DNA of 64,000 nucleotides from Sepiola atlantica (GCA_963556195.1 OY744523.1:79145445-79209444), one strand, 5' to 3'. Counted from the stretch's first letter, positions 1 to 12,833 are shown. Translations and numbers: made by a program. Notes: generated from the letters alone by a model not told the origin.

Positions 1-24
1 GTGGGAGGTAGATAAATAAAATGC

Positions 25-385
25 TACTCATAGTACTTGGCCTTTTGGCTAAGATCAAAGTGTACTATCTGTTCCGATGGATACTGCACCCCATAGACTG
101 GTATTGTCTTGGCCTTCGGGGCTTGATTTACGCCTGTCTATAGGTCTGTCCTGTGCAGTTCTAGGAGGTCCATCCTCTCAGGCTTCGCCTCCCCTCTTTG
201 GGGAGGAGTAAGTTTATTGCTTACTGCCTGAGGCGCCCCTACCAGGGAATGCCGACGGGACTGCCCAGGCAATTTTTTAACCCCACTTTCCCGACCCGAC
301 CTTGGGTCACATCTTACTTGTGGGAGTAAGATAAAAACTGGCCTTGTGCCTAACTCCTGGAGAGGAGTAAATCAATACTCATAGT
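25..385 (+). mobile_element. U2 snRNA-headed SINE-like retroposon with target-site duplication
   Basis: The head contains GGCCTTTTGGCTAAGATCAA (about 37-57), which matches the 5' domain of U2 snRNA, followed by GTGTACTATCTGTTC, close to the U2 branch-point-recognition segment (usual GTGTAGTATCTGTTC). After about position 75 the similarity to U2 ends and GC-rich sequence unlike the AT-rich surroundings follows. The unit is bounded by a perfect 10-bp direct repeat TACTCATAGT at 25-34 and 376-385, as expected of a target-site duplication from LINE-mediated insertion. The body holds perfect hairpins at 188-206, 207-225, 311-332 and 353-368, with a closing stem at 177-183/226-232. The 3' end is weakly A-rich. 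It is a retroposed small RNA or a SINE family founded on U2, not a working U2 gene, because the 3' half of U2 (Sm site and stem-loops III/IV) is absent. The U2 match is certain; its status as a family is inferred. Confidence 0.7.
177..232 (+). other. Three-way-junction RNA fold inside the U2-headed element
   Basis: A closing stem ctcaggc (177-183) pairs with gcctgag (226-232). Inside it are a 7-bp hairpin cctcccc/ggggagg (188-194 with 200-206) and, directly abutting, a 6-bp hairpin agtaag/cttact (207-212 with 220-225). All three stems are perfect, and the second and third helices meet with no unpaired base. This suggests selection on, or recent descent from, a structured RNA. The parent RNA was not recognised. 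Confidence 0.5.
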
Positions 386-760
386 CATCAGCAGTCTGTG
401 TTGAAACTAATTTGCCATGCTGATAAGCGTTCTGTTCTTTGGCCTCTCTATTTGCACAAAGATTTACATATAAACGTGCTCATGCATATACTTATATAGG
501 CAATATCTGATTTATTTATGTATGTACGTATCACTTAAATGTCTAAGAAAAACTATCAAACAGCTGAAAATGTTTAGAGTTCTTGATCATTGTGATTATG
601 TACACCCATTTTATAATCAGGTGGAATTTTGAATTGAATAAGGCCAAAAAAGCTGCTATGTCATCAAGATGAAAGGGTTAGGGTTAGGGTAAGGTGAAAG
701 TAAAATAAATATCAACTCATTTCTTCCGGGGGGGGGGTAATTAATGAGTAATACTATTTA
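386..760. other. Non-coding flank with a short telomere-like motif
   Basis: AT-rich DNA without a credible reading frame. It contains a GGGTTAGGGTTAGGGT run near 676-691 (interstitial TTAGGG-type repeat) and a short poly-G tract at about 728-737. Confidence 0.5.
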
Positions 761-764
761 TTTT

Positions 765-1000
765 ACAATTGCTACTTCATTTATATGTGATATGGCTGGT
801 TCATTTATGACTACTTAATTTATGACTGTTTCATTTATGATATGGATGTTTCATTTATCATATGACCGTTCCATTTATGACATGACTTTCATTTATATGA
901 TATGATATGGTTGTTTCCGTTATGATATGACATGGCTGTTTTATTTATGACATAGCTATTTCATTTATGATATTATATGACTGTTTCATTTATAGGCTAA
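765..1000 (+). repeat. Degenerate short tandem repeat, unit about 20-29 bp
   Basis: Variants of the motif tgtttcatttatgatatga recur roughly ten times with point changes and small indels (tggctgg, gactgtt, ggatgtt, gaccgtt and others). Unit length is irregular, so this is an old, decayed minisatellite. No reading frame of note runs through it. Confidence 0.65.
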
Positions 1001-1545
1001 GCTTTTTAAAAATTGCTACATGTCGAAATAGGTAAGCATTTTCATTATAAGCAAATATTGGATGAGTCAATAAAAATGAAATTGTGAAAGTATGCATTTG
1101 CCATTTCATAAGAATTGATGATATCTTTTCAAGAGGATGTTTATGATGGCGAGCGGATACCATTGATGAATGTATCCTGCATGTACTACTTTTTATTTCC
1201 TCCAGCTATCATGGCTCGAAAGTCAGAGATGTTTGCAAAACTTACCAACTGTTGGATGAATGTACAATATTTGCTGATAGTTATAATTGATAAGTTGATG
1301 TCGTTTTTAGATAATGTTTCTCGTGTTTATATAAACAAATTTAAGGGATTCAAAGGCAGAATCATAATCATGAGTGTCTAAATAGGATAATGGAATCGTC
1401 TGTTCTTCCTATAAAAAGAACAAGTACGAACGCGATTTCATTAGACTTGCGAGCTCAACCTAGCGATTGTTACATTTCTCTGTTCATCTTGTATCTTTTG
1501 CTTAATAAACATTCTTTTCTATCCTTAATGCTTAAAGTTTGCCCC
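1001..1545. other. No recognised feature
   Basis: AT-rich sequence with two short open frames (under 95 codons), neither with a recognisable domain nor a compositional signal of coding. I treat them as chance frames. Confidence 0.5.
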
Positions 1546-1614
<69 letters not shown>

Positions 1615-1662
1615 TTTATTTATTCATTTATTTATTTATTTATTTTTTTATTTATTTTATTC
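1546..1662 (+). repeat. (ATT)n followed by (TTTA)n microsatellite
   Basis: A trinucleotide TTA array (about 1546-1600) passes directly into a TTTA tetranucleotide array (about 1600-1660) with a few interruptions. The tyrosine- and leucine-rich peptides predicted here are artefacts of the array. A small TTC run follows at 1807-1824. Confidence 0.95.
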
Positions 1663-2165
1663 CGTTAACTCTGATACACGGGTTGCAACACTCCACGACG
1701 GGGGATTTCAATCAACTTACAATAAGTTGACATCGTTGGAAGTTATAAACTGCATTACGCCGTAAAATGCAAAAAGAAAAAACGATTAAACAACAACAGG
1801 GGATTCTTCTTCTTCTTCTTCTTCAACATTTTATAGAATTACTTTTATATTCACAGGAACAACAATTACAAATGTCATACACTAAAGTGATGCGTTTTCG
1901 TTTTCACAGGACTCTGCTGTAAATAGAATATCTAAGTTCGTGTATAAGCCGCAAGAAGAAATATCTGTTTTTCATATGTTCATAGATACACCGATTAGGA
2001 CTTGCAAAACACGATAATTCAGAAAACCGAATTTAAAATTTAGTCACTCTCAGAATCGAGTGAAACATGTTTTTTTAATTTTTTTTTTTTATTCATTGAT
2101 ACCGAGTAAACGCCAAACTTTCAAATTATCGAAGAAGGTTTTTGGATTAAGTATTATTTTAAAAG

Positions 2166-5100
2166 TTTAAGAAGGTGAACTTTCTGGAGATATGTGATTG
2201 ACTCGTAGACGAATAAAATAATAAACTTTCTGGAGATATGTGATTGACCCGGAGACGAATATAATAATAAACTTTCTGGAGATATGTGATTGACCCGGGG
2301 ACGAATAAAATAATAAACTTTCTGGAGATATGTGATTGACCCGGGGACGAATAAAATAATAAATTTTCTGCAGATATGTGATTGACCCGTGGAGGAATAA
2401 AATAATACACTTACTGGAAATATGTGATTGACCCGGGGACGAATAAAATAAAAAACTTTCTGGAGATATGTGATTGACCCGGAGACGAATAAAATAAAAA
2501 ACTTTCTGGAGATATGTGATTGACCACTGGACGAATAAAATAATAAACTTTCTGGAGATATGTGATTGACCACTGGACGAAAAAATAATGAACTTTCTGG
2601 AGATATGTGATTTACCTCGGGACGAATTAAATAATAAATTTTCTGCAGATATGTGATTGACCCGTGGAGGAATAAAATAATACACTTACTGCAGATATGT
2701 GATTGACCCGGGGACGAATACAATAACAAACTTTCTGGAGATATGTGATTGACCCGGGACCGAATAAAATAAAAAACTTTCTTGAGATATGTGATTGACC
2801 CGGGGACGAATAAAATAATAAACTTTCTGGAGATATGTGATTGACCACTGGACGAATAAAATAATGAACTTTCTGGAGATATGTGATTGATCCGGGGACG
2901 AATAAAATAATAAACTTTCTGGAGATATGTGATTGACCCGGGGACGAATAAAATAACAAACTTTCTGCAGATATGTGATTGACCCGGGGATGAATAAAAT
3001 AATAAACTTTCTGGAGATATGTGATTGACCCGTGGAGGAATAAAATAATAAACTTACTGGAGATATGTGATTGACCCGGGACGAATAAAATAACAAACTT
3101 TCTAGAGATATGTGATTGACCCGTGGAGGAATAAAATAACAAACTTTCTGGAGATATGTGAGTGACCCGGTGACGAATTAAATAACAAACCTTATGCAGA
3201 TATTTGATTGACCCGGGGACGAATAAAATAATAAACTTTCTGGAGATATGTGATTGACCCGTGGACAAATAAAACTATAAACTTTCTAGAGATATGTGAT
3301 TGACCCGGGGACGAATAAAATAACAAACTTTCTGCAGATATGTGATTAAACTGGGGACGAATAAAATAATAAACTTTCTGGAGATATGTGATTGACCCGG
3401 GGACGAATGAAATAATAAAATTTCTAGAGATATGTGATTGACCCGGGGACGAATAAAATAACTAACTTTCTGGAGATATGTGATTGACCCGGGGACGAAT
3501 TAAATAATAAACTTTCTGGAGATATGTGATTGACCCGGGGACGAATAAAATAACCAAATTTCTGGAGATATGTGATTGACCCGTGGCCGAATAAAATAAT
3601 TACCTTTCTAGAGATATGTGATTGACACGGGGACGAATAAAATAATAAACTTTCTGGAGATATGTGATTGACCCGGGGACGAATTAAATAATAAACTTTC
3701 TAGAGATATGTGATTGACCCGGGGACGAATAAAATAACTAACTTTCTGGAGATATGTGATTGATCCGGGGACGAATAAAATAATAAACTTTCTGGAGATA
3801 TGTGATTGACCCGGGGACGAATAAAATAACCAAATTTCTGGAGATATGTGATTGACCCGGGGACGAATAAAATAACAAACTTTCTGCAGATATGTGATTG
3901 ATCTGGGGACGAGTAAAATAATAAACTTTCTGAAGACATGTGATTGTCCCGGGGACGAATACAATAACAAACTTTCTGGAGATATGTGATTGACCTGGGG
4001 ACTAATAAAATAACAAACTTTCTGGAGATATTTGATTGACCCGTGGAAGAATAAAATAATAAACTTACTGCAGATATGTGATTGACCCGGGGACGAATAA
4101 AATAATAAACTTACTGCAGATATGTGATTGACCCGCGGACGAATAAAATAACAAACTTTCTGGAGATATGTGATTGACCCGTGGAGGAATAAAATAATAA
4201 ACTTTCTGGAGATATGTGATTGACCCGGGGACGAATAAAATAATAAACTTTCTGGAGATATGTGATTGACCCGGAGACGAATAAAATAAAAAACTTTCTG
4301 GAGATATGTTATTGACCCGTGGAGGAATAAAATAATAAACTTACTGGAGATATGTGATTGATCCGGGGACGAATAAAATAAAAAACTTTCTGGAGATATG
4401 TTATTGACCCGTGGAGGAATAAAATAATAAACTTACTGGAGATATGTGATTGATCCGGGGACGAATAAAATAAAAAACTTTCTGGAGATATGTTATTGAC
4501 CCGTGGAGGAATAAAATAATAAACTTACTGGAGATATGTTATTGACCCGTGGAGGAATAAAATAACAAACTTTCTAGAGATATGTTATTGACCCGGGGAC
4601 GAATAAAATAATAAACTTTCTGCAGATATGTGATTGACCCGTGGACGAATTAAATTATAAACTTGTTGGAGATATGTGATTGCACCGGGGACGATTAAAA
4701 TAACAAACTTTCTGCAGATATGTGATTGACCTGTGGACGAATAAAATAATAAACTTTTTGGAGATATGTGATTGACCCGCGAACGAATAAAATAACAAAC
4801 TTTCTAGAGATATGTGATTGACCGAGGACGAATAAAATAATAAACTTTCTGGAGATATATGATTGACCCGGGGACGAATACAATAACAAACTTTCTAGAG
4901 ATATGTGATTGACCGAGGACGAATAGAATAATACACTTTCTGGAGATATGGGATTGACCCATGGACGAATAAAATAACAAACTTTATGGAGATATGTGAT
5001 TGGCCCGTGGACGAATTAAATGATAAACTTTCTAGAGATATGTGATTGACCCGGGGACGAATAAAATAATAAACTTTCTAGAGATATGTGATTGACCCGG

Positions 5101-8100
5101 GGACGAATGAAATAATTAACTTTCTGGAGATATGTGATTGACCAGCGGACGAATTAAATAATAAACTTTCTGAAGATATGTGATTGACCCGGGGACGAAT
5201 TAAATAATAAACTTTCTAGAGATATGTGATTGACCCGGGGACGAATAAAATAATAAACTTTCTGAAGATATGTGATTGACCCAGGGACGAATTAAATAAT
5301 AAACTTTCTAGAGATATGTGATTGACCCGGGGACGAATAAAATAATAAACTTTCTGAAGATATGTGATTGATCCGGGGACGAATTAAATAATAAACTTTC
5401 TGAAGATATGTGATTGACCCGTGGACGAATAAAATAATAAACTTTCTGGAGATATGTGATTGACCCGGGGACGAATTAAATAATAAACTTTCTGGATATA
5501 TGTGATTGATCCGGGGACGAATAAAATAATAAACTTTCTGAAGATATGTTATTGACCCGGGGACGAATTAAATAATAAACTTTCTAGAGATATGTGATTG
5601 ACCCGGGGACGAATAAAATAATAAACTTTCTGAAGATATGTGATTGATCCGGGGACGAATTAAATAATAAACTTTCTGAAGATATGTGATTGACCCGTGG
5701 ACGAATAAAATAATAAACTTTCTAGAGATATGTAATTGATCCGGGGACGAATTAAATAATAAACTTTCTGGAGATATGTGGTTGATCCGGGGACGAATAA
5801 AATAATAAACTTTCTGAAGATATGTGATTGATCCGGGGACGAATTAAATAATAAACTTTCTGAAGATATGTGATTGACCCGTGGACGAATAAAATAATAA
5901 ACTTTCTAGAGATATGTAATTGATCCGGGGACGAATTAAATAATAAACTTTCTAGAGATATGTGATTGACCCGGGGACGAATAAAATAATAAACTTTCTG
6001 AAGATATGTGATTGATCCGGGGACGAATTAAATAATAAACTTTCTGAAGATATGTGATTGACCCGTGGACGAATAAAATAATAAACTTTCTGGAGATATG
6101 TAATTGACCCGGGGACGAATAAAATAATAAACTTTCTGGAGATATGTGATTGACCCGGGGACGAATTAAATAATAAACTTTCTGAAGATATGTGATTGAT
6201 CTGGGGACGAATAAAATAATAAACTTTCTGAAGATATGTGATTGACCCGGGGACGAATTAAATAATAAACTTTCTAGAGATATGTGATTGACCCGGGGAC
6301 GAATAAAATAATAAACTTTCTGAAGATATGTGATTGACCAGGGGACAGAATAAAATAATAAACTTTCTGGAGATATGTGATTGACCCGGGGACGAATTAA
6401 ATAATAAACTTTCTGAAGATATGTGATTGACCCGGGGACGAATTAAATAATAAACTTTCTGAAGATATGTGATTGACCCGGGGACGAATTAAATAATAAA
6501 CTTTCTGGAGATATGTGATTGACCCGGGGACGAATAAAATAATAAACTTTCTGAAGATATGTGATTGACCCGGGGACAGAATAAAATAATAAACTTTCTG
6601 AAGATATGTGATTGACCCGGGGACGAATTAAATTATAAACTTTCTAGAGATATGTGATTGACCCGGGGACGAATAAAATAATAAACTTTCTGAAGATATG
6701 TGATTGATCCGGGGACGAATTAAATAATAAACTTTCTGAAGATATGTGATTGACCCGTGGACGAATAAAATAATAGACTTTCTGGAGATATGTGATTGAC
6801 CCGGGGACGAATTAAATAATAAACTTTCTGAAGATATGTGATTGACCTGTGGACGAATAAAATAATAAACTTTCTGAAGATATGTGATTGATCCGGGGAC
6901 GAATAAAATAATAAACTTTCTGAAGATATGTGATTGACCCGTGGACGAATAAAATAAGAAACTTTCTAGAGATATGTAATTGACCCGGGGACAAATTAAA
7001 TAATAAACTTTCTGGAGATATGTGATTGACCCGGGGACGAATAAAATAATAAACTTTCTGGAGATATGTGATTGACCCGGGGACGAATTAAATAATAAAC
7101 TTTCTGAAGATATGTGATTGATCCGGGGACGAATAAAATAATAAACTTTCTGAAGATATGTGATTGACCCGGGGACGAATGAAATAATAAACTTTCTAGA
7201 GATATGTGATTGACCCGGGGACGAATTAAATAATAAACTTTCTGAAGATATGTGATTGACCCGGGGACGAATTAAATAATAAACTTTCTGGAGATATGGG
7301 ATTGACCCGGGGACGAATAAAATAATAAACTTTCTGAAGATATGTGATTGACCCGGGGACAGAATAAAATAATAAACTTTCTGAAGATATGTGATTGACC
7401 CGGGGACGAATTAAATAATAAACTTTCTAGAGATATGTGATTGACCCGGGGACGAATAAAATAATAAACTTTCTGAAGATATGTGATTGATCCGGGGACG
7501 AATTAAATAATAAACTTTCTGAAGATATGTGATTGACCCGTGGACGAATAAAATAATAAACTTTCTGAAGATATGTGATTGACCCAGGGACGAATTAAAT
7601 AATAAACTTTCTGGAGATATGTGATTGACCCGGGGACGAATTAAATAATAAACTTTCTGAAGATATGTGATTGATCCGGGGACGAATAAAATAATAAACT
7701 TTCTGAAGATATGTGATTGACCCGGGGACGAATTTAATAATAAACTTTCTAGAGATATGTGATTGACCCGGGAACGAATAAAATAATTAACTTTCTGAAG
7801 ATATGTGATTGATCCGGGGACGAATTAAATAATAAACTTTCTGAAGATATGTGATTGACCCGTGGACGAATAAAATAATAAACTTTCTGGAGATATGTGA
7901 TTGACCCGTGGACGAATAAAATAATAAACTTTCTGAAGATATGTGATTGACCTGTGGACGAATAAAATAATAAACTTTCTGAAGATATGTTATTGACCCG
8001 GGGACGAATTAAATAATAAACTTTCTTAATATATGTGATTGACCCGTGGACGAATAAAATAATAAACTTTCTGGAGATATGTGATTGACCCGGGGACGAA

Positions 8101-8169
8101 TTAAATAATAAACTTTCTAGAGATATCTGATTGACCCGTGGACGCCTAAAATAATGAACTTTCTGGAGA
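2166..8169 (+). repeat. 46-bp minisatellite array, about 130 copies
   Basis: The unit runs from actttctggagatatgtgat through tgacccggggacgaataaaa to taataa, 46 bp in total, repeated head to tail with point variants. Variable positions include ctRNagat (gga, aga, gaa, gca), gggg versus gtgg, AATAAA versus AATTAAA, and taat/taac/taaa before the next unit. The left part (to about 4980) mixes many variants. The right part is more uniform and is built from multi-unit blocks alternating AATAAA and AATTAAA. Because 46 is not a multiple of 3, one open strand gives a 46-residue periodic peptide in all three minus frames. The long minus-strand frames here (up to 213 codons) are therefore artefacts, not genes. 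The only reasonable reading is satellite DNA. Confidence 0.97.
4285..4545 (+). repeat. Dimeric higher-order block within the 46-bp array
   Basis: A 92-bp pair of units alternates: one with taaaaaac and tgttattgacccgtggagg, the other with aacttactgg and gattgatccgggg. The pair is repeated about three times almost without change, while neighbouring units differ. This marks a recent local amplification of a two-unit segment. Confidence 0.75.
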
Positions 8170-8535
8170 TCTCCAGAAAGTGTCTCATTTGATTCGTCCA
8201 CGGGTCAATCAGATATCTCTAGAAAGTTTATTATATTTTTGTCCACGGGTCAATCACATATTTCTAGAAAGTTTATTATTTTGTTCGTCTACGTGTTAAT
8301 CATATATCTACAGAAGTTTTATTATTTCTTTCATCCGTTGATAAAACCTTGAGATATTTTTAAATTCCATTGATCAATAGCATATTATCAAAAGGTTATC
8401 ATTTTATATGTCAATGGCTTAACCTTATGCCCCAAGAAAGTTTATCATTTACTTTTCAATGGCGTATCTTCTATTTCTATGAATCACTTGGATATCTTGT
8501 GAAAATTTATCATTTTAATTTTACAATCTATATGT
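8158..8535 (-). repeat. Inverted, decaying continuation of the 46-bp array
   Basis: At 8158-8181 the array meets its own reverse complement in a perfect 24-bp palindrome centred on ggagatctcc. Past it, units continue on the opposite strand (gtccacgggtcaatcagatat, agaaagtttattat). The first inverted copies are clear. By about 8340 they hold only islands such as agaaagtttatcattt, and they fade near 8530. The array thus has a head-to-head junction and an eroded edge. Confidence 0.85.
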
Positions 8536-9418
8536 GATTGACTCCATTGTATATTCTTATATAACTAAAAATAATAAGCTTCTTTATTTCTATATATTAT
8601 CCACATGAATAATATAGAAGTCAAGCTACTGTTATTTGCTTTCTAATTTGCATACGTGTTTAAGGTGTCTGTGAATAGACTATGTAAATTAGCTGGAAAA
8701 AAAGTCACTCTTTCTCTAAAAGCTCACAGAGATATTAAGAAATATTAGAGAGTGAGAGAGGCGAAAAATACATAGAAAACTAGGAGAGAGATGGGTTACT
8801 TCTTCAGTTAATTATAAATTACGGCTTATTAGAACAATCAAAACAGAAATACTTTTCAAACATAACTAAATCACAGAACTAAGATATATTTTTGCATGTA
8901 TTTTGTGTTATTAAAGTATGTAGAAAAAAATCCTTAGGAAAACAAACGTTGAATTAGTATAATAACAAATATTTAAAAATGGATTCAAAAGACGGTAGTC
9001 CTTTTAACCCCCAACACTAAGCAGCTGGCACAAGACCACAAAGTTGTATGAAGTTGATCTTATCAGTAGTGAAACCTTGAAAAAAGTTTAGAAAGTGACT
9101 TACACTGCATGGACTGCAATCTGGTCACCGTCGACGCCCCCACCTACATCACTTTCTATGCCTTATTAATGTGTATCTGTAAACAAGATTTCAACTTTAT
9201 AACTGCTAAGCTATGAAAGTTATGGGTGCACGTAGAAGCACACTAACATAATATATGCAGTTGATGTCTGATTTATGTGTCACTTTTCCATAATTAGTAA
9301 TAAAGCTGGAATACCTCAAATTTTCACGGAAATGGCATGTGCATTTTTTCTCAGATGATGAAAGAATAAGCAAGATTTTATTTTAATACAAAGAAAAACA
9401 ATCATTTAATTTTGGACA
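8536..9418. other. No recognised feature
   Basis: AT-rich DNA with short A-rich and GA-rich stretches (for example around 8735-8760). I see no credible coding frame or repeat family. Confidence 0.45.
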
Positions 9419-9419
9419 A

Positions 9420-9690
9420 AACTATTGGCGGCTTGCATTAATAATCAATTGCGTCACCTTTATTCTTGATCAGTGTATTTAATCGTCTTTTAGAATATCA
9501 CTACACATGCTGCAACTATTTTGCCTAATTCTTTTAGGAAAATAGCTTTTGCATCTTTCAAATTCAAAGAATTTCTCTTACCTATTTTTTCTACAACTAG
9601 GCTCATACATTTTCAATGGGGTTTACATCGAGACTTTTAGCAGGGTATATGCTAATACCATCATTTATTTTTCATCTTAACATCCTGTAA
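9420..9690 (-). pseudogene. Tc1-like transposase C-terminal remnant
   Basis: Read on the minus strand, the segment gives SLDVNPIENV followed, after stops and a frame change, by IGKRNSLNLKDAKAIFLKEL. This corresponds to the C-terminal end of Tc1-family transposases, where a (S)PDLNPIENLW motif carries the region of the last catalytic acidic residue and is followed by a basic helix of the type KR..N...L...I. At least two stop codons lie within the motif region, so it is dead. I could not securely recognise the N-terminal half upstream on the same strand (9700-10300). Family assignment rests on the motif and its downstream spacing. Confidence 0.6.
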
Positions 9691-9699
9691 GAATTTGTG

Positions 9700-12160
9700 T
9701 CGTTTTTCATCGTTGTAATGTTCTTTATCAGCATTTGAGTATTATTAAAAGTAATCTAAAACAAAGTGCACGAAAGCAGGACGTTCCAATATAACCCGTA
9801 CCGTAACCCTAACACAAACATCACAAATTCGTACACAATGCTTAGATCACGAGGTGTAAAGTGCTTGAATGGCTGTAAGCAACTGAGAAAACTTTTCACC
9901 GGTCTTACTATGTATGTTATTTTCCCATGTGTCACATCTTGCATGTGGTTGGGTTCATCCATTGTATCGCCAGGTTGCTAGTGTTGCTCTTACAAACTAT
10001 AATAAGGGCATCCTACTCTACACCATTGTTCTCTTTTATTTTTAATTGTCATGACTCTGTTGTCGATCAATTGAAGAATAGTCCTTTAGGTAAACTAGAT
10101 TCTCTATAAAACTGTATATACATGCCAAAATAGGTGTAAAAAATAAGTGCACTTCGAACTGACAAATAAGAAAGAGCAATATTTAGATTCTTCTTCTTAA
10201 ATCCAATTTGCCTTCTCTTTCTTTGATACCTTCTCACTAATCCCATTTTTTTATATCCGGTTGTCTTTTTGCTCTCATGCAGAAACATCCAGTCCAGTAA
10301 GCATCAGTCTTTCGACTTTTTAAATGCTTAGCATATATCTGTTAATCTTCCTAAAAATAAGAGAGAAGTTATTATATTATAATAAACTCATTTATTGCTT
10401 CAAAAAATATCTGCCAATATCATCTTGGTTATTCTGATTTCTAAACTATTTGAACATTTTCTTTATTTATAAATTCTTTATTTGTTGATCTAAGGTGTTC
10501 AGTATTAGATACCCTCTCCTCAAAAACTAAGTGCTTTTTTATGATTTGTGAGCTTTCGACCTAATACATTTCTTTGTGCTTACTTTTATTAGGAAAAGTA
10601 ATTCAAAGTTAACATTGTATTCTTCCTCAATGATTGTTTAAATTTCCTGTGTCCATTAACTTTAATTCTACATATTGATAGTCTAACTAAATCCTTGCAT
10701 AGAAACTTGAGAACTCATGTATGTTTACTGTTATACGAATATTAATTTCATTTAAACTGCTTTTTACAATCCTGAACTATTCTACTACTGACTCTGAATC
10801 TCATCTTTGTTCATCAACTCAGGACACATGAACAAGGCTTTCTCAAGTTAATGACGCATTCAACATCTTTATTTTAGCATTACTTTTCTTACTTTGGATC
10901 AAAAGTAAGATTCCATTCATCTAATAAGATTACATTCACAGACCAACTGATAGAAATTTACTTGTTACTTGTTTATCAGTAATATTAACCATGATCTAAT
11001 TTCTACACTGTTCCAGGCATGCAATATTATTAGTTCACCACAACAAATCATTATTTATTTTTTAAATTCAAAATTATTCAATCATGAGGTAAATTTTCTT
11101 GAAAATATATTGTCTTTCCACTTGTAATGGAAAATCAAAAAGTCTAATATTAAAGCTATTTATTCAAGCGGTTTCTACAACATTGCCTAATATATTTGCA
11201 ATAATATCTGCTACCAAGTCAATCATCTTTCAATGCTTTAAATCTAATCTTTTAAAATCTTTATAAGTTATATTTTTTTATAAAAATGTTTCATGGAAAT
11301 TAAAACTAACGTTTGGGTTCTAAAGATAATTGTCATTTATATCGAAGTATAAATTCCAAGGGAAATCCTTATATTTTCTGTAAAAGAAATAAGGTTGCAT
11401 AACAACTAATATGTTTTTTTCCCATCGACTCTAATAGTGTTTGGATTTTAAAATCTCAATTATTTAAGGTGAAACATTGCATGCTGGAAGATTTTCCATA
11501 TGAGTTGGGCTATGAAATACATTTATAGATTTTATTAACTAATATTGTTCAGTATCATCAAATGAAGCTATGTTTCAAAATATTAGTGACAAGAGTGGAC
11601 TATCAGCATTTCACCTGGTCAGATCGTTTGGACAGACGTTTTGTGTTCAAGAGTACATGAAGCAATGTATCCAGTCTTTTAAGAAAGTATTTTGTAATTT
11701 ACTTATAGCTCTCGAATGGAGTAAGATGCATTCATATTAGAGTAACGCAGTCTAGTTTGACAGTTCTGATACTTACTTGTAGACCATTTGCATCCTTAGT
11801 TTTACACTGGTAATTTTTTGTTCCAGAAAGTCCAATTCTCTATTGTGAAATAAATAAAACAAAAATGGCTACCGTATCATCTGGCTGTTTTTTAATCATT
11901 TTATTATTAGCTTCAGTCATTTAACAAAAGTAAAACCCTTTCAGGCACATTACAGATTTCATTATATTCCGTATAGTCACAGTTAACAAACACAAGCATT
12001 ACAAACCCAGAAAAGATGCTATGACTTTAGTACCTCAAACTGTTATTTATGACTCTATAATGCAGGCAACGTCGGTAACTAAACATTATTAGGTAAATGT
12101 TCCAACTGTATTTTTGGCACTTTAGTTTACTAGTGTTTCATAACAGCTTTTGTACTTTTT
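9700..12160. other. Non-coding AT-rich DNA, origin unclear
   Basis: Small open frames of 60-75 codons occur on both strands (for example 10067-10288 minus), none with a recognised domain. Part of 9700-10300 could be the eroded remainder of the Tc1-like element, but I found no diagnostic motif. A CCGTAACCCTAAC motif lies at about 9800. Confidence 0.4.
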
Positions 12161-12385
12161 TCTATTTACTTCTTTCTCCCCTTTTCCCCCTTCTAAATGT
12201 ATTCGTTTTGTTTTCTTTCCTTTCGCACTATTCTCTTCCTTCTAATTATTTCCTTTGATGTTTTGTTTTCTTCTCCTTTTCTTTCACTTTCTCTCCTGCT
12301 CTCTCTTTTCATGTTTCGCTACCATCACTTCCTTCCCATTTTCATGTCTTTCTTGTTTTCCTTCTTGGTTTCTTTTCGTTTAGTA
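12155..12385 (+). repeat. Polypyrimidine (CT-rich) tract
   Basis: About 230 bases dominated by C and T (tttctcc, cttttcc, tctcctgctctctc). The open frame across it encodes a low-complexity Phe/Leu/Ser peptide and is a composition artefact. Confidence 0.7.
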
Positions 12386-12792
12386 CTCATGTCATGCAAC
12401 ATGGTTACTAAATGCCAACTGCACCGAGTATAGAAATGAATGAATGAGCAAACAGTTTACTATTTTGTCATGCTGCGTTTTCATTGGTTAAATCAATGTG
12501 AGCCACATTTTTCTTTTTTCTTTTCTAATCTCTTTCTTACATGCATTTTTTCTCTTGCATATCCTGGTATGTTTATGTTAGGAATCTCATTGTTTATGTC
12601 TTCGGCTGTTTAGTATTTCTAAGATAGGATTTGGAACTTGTTACTGGCAGCAACCAATGCTGGTCAATTCCTCTTCATCTCTCATTTCTCTAAGTATGAT
12701 TAGTAAGCAAAATTATTAAGTAAAAAGGCCTTTCCAAAAGATTAATGAGAAACAAATAGCCACTCACTACAATTACTCTATTCTATAGATGC

Positions 12793-12795
<3 letters not shown>

Positions 12796-12832
<37 letters not shown>
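12796..12832 (+). repeat. (TA)n microsatellite
   Basis: Uninterrupted alternating TA of about 36 bp. Confidence 0.95.

Positions 12833-12833
<1 letters not shown>

Noticed and set aside
35..75. A functional U2 snRNA gene
   Set aside because: Only the 5' 35-40 bases match. The Sm site and 3' stem-loops are missing, and the branch-point-recognition bases are altered.
2154..4889. Minus-strand open frames of 120-213 codons with a periodic peptide
   Set aside because: They are translations of the 46-bp minisatellite in all three frames; the 46-residue periodicity follows from 3 x 46 bases.
2166..8169. A CRISPR array
   Set aside because: The 46-bp units are contiguous near-identical repeats with no variable spacers, and the genome is eukaryotic.
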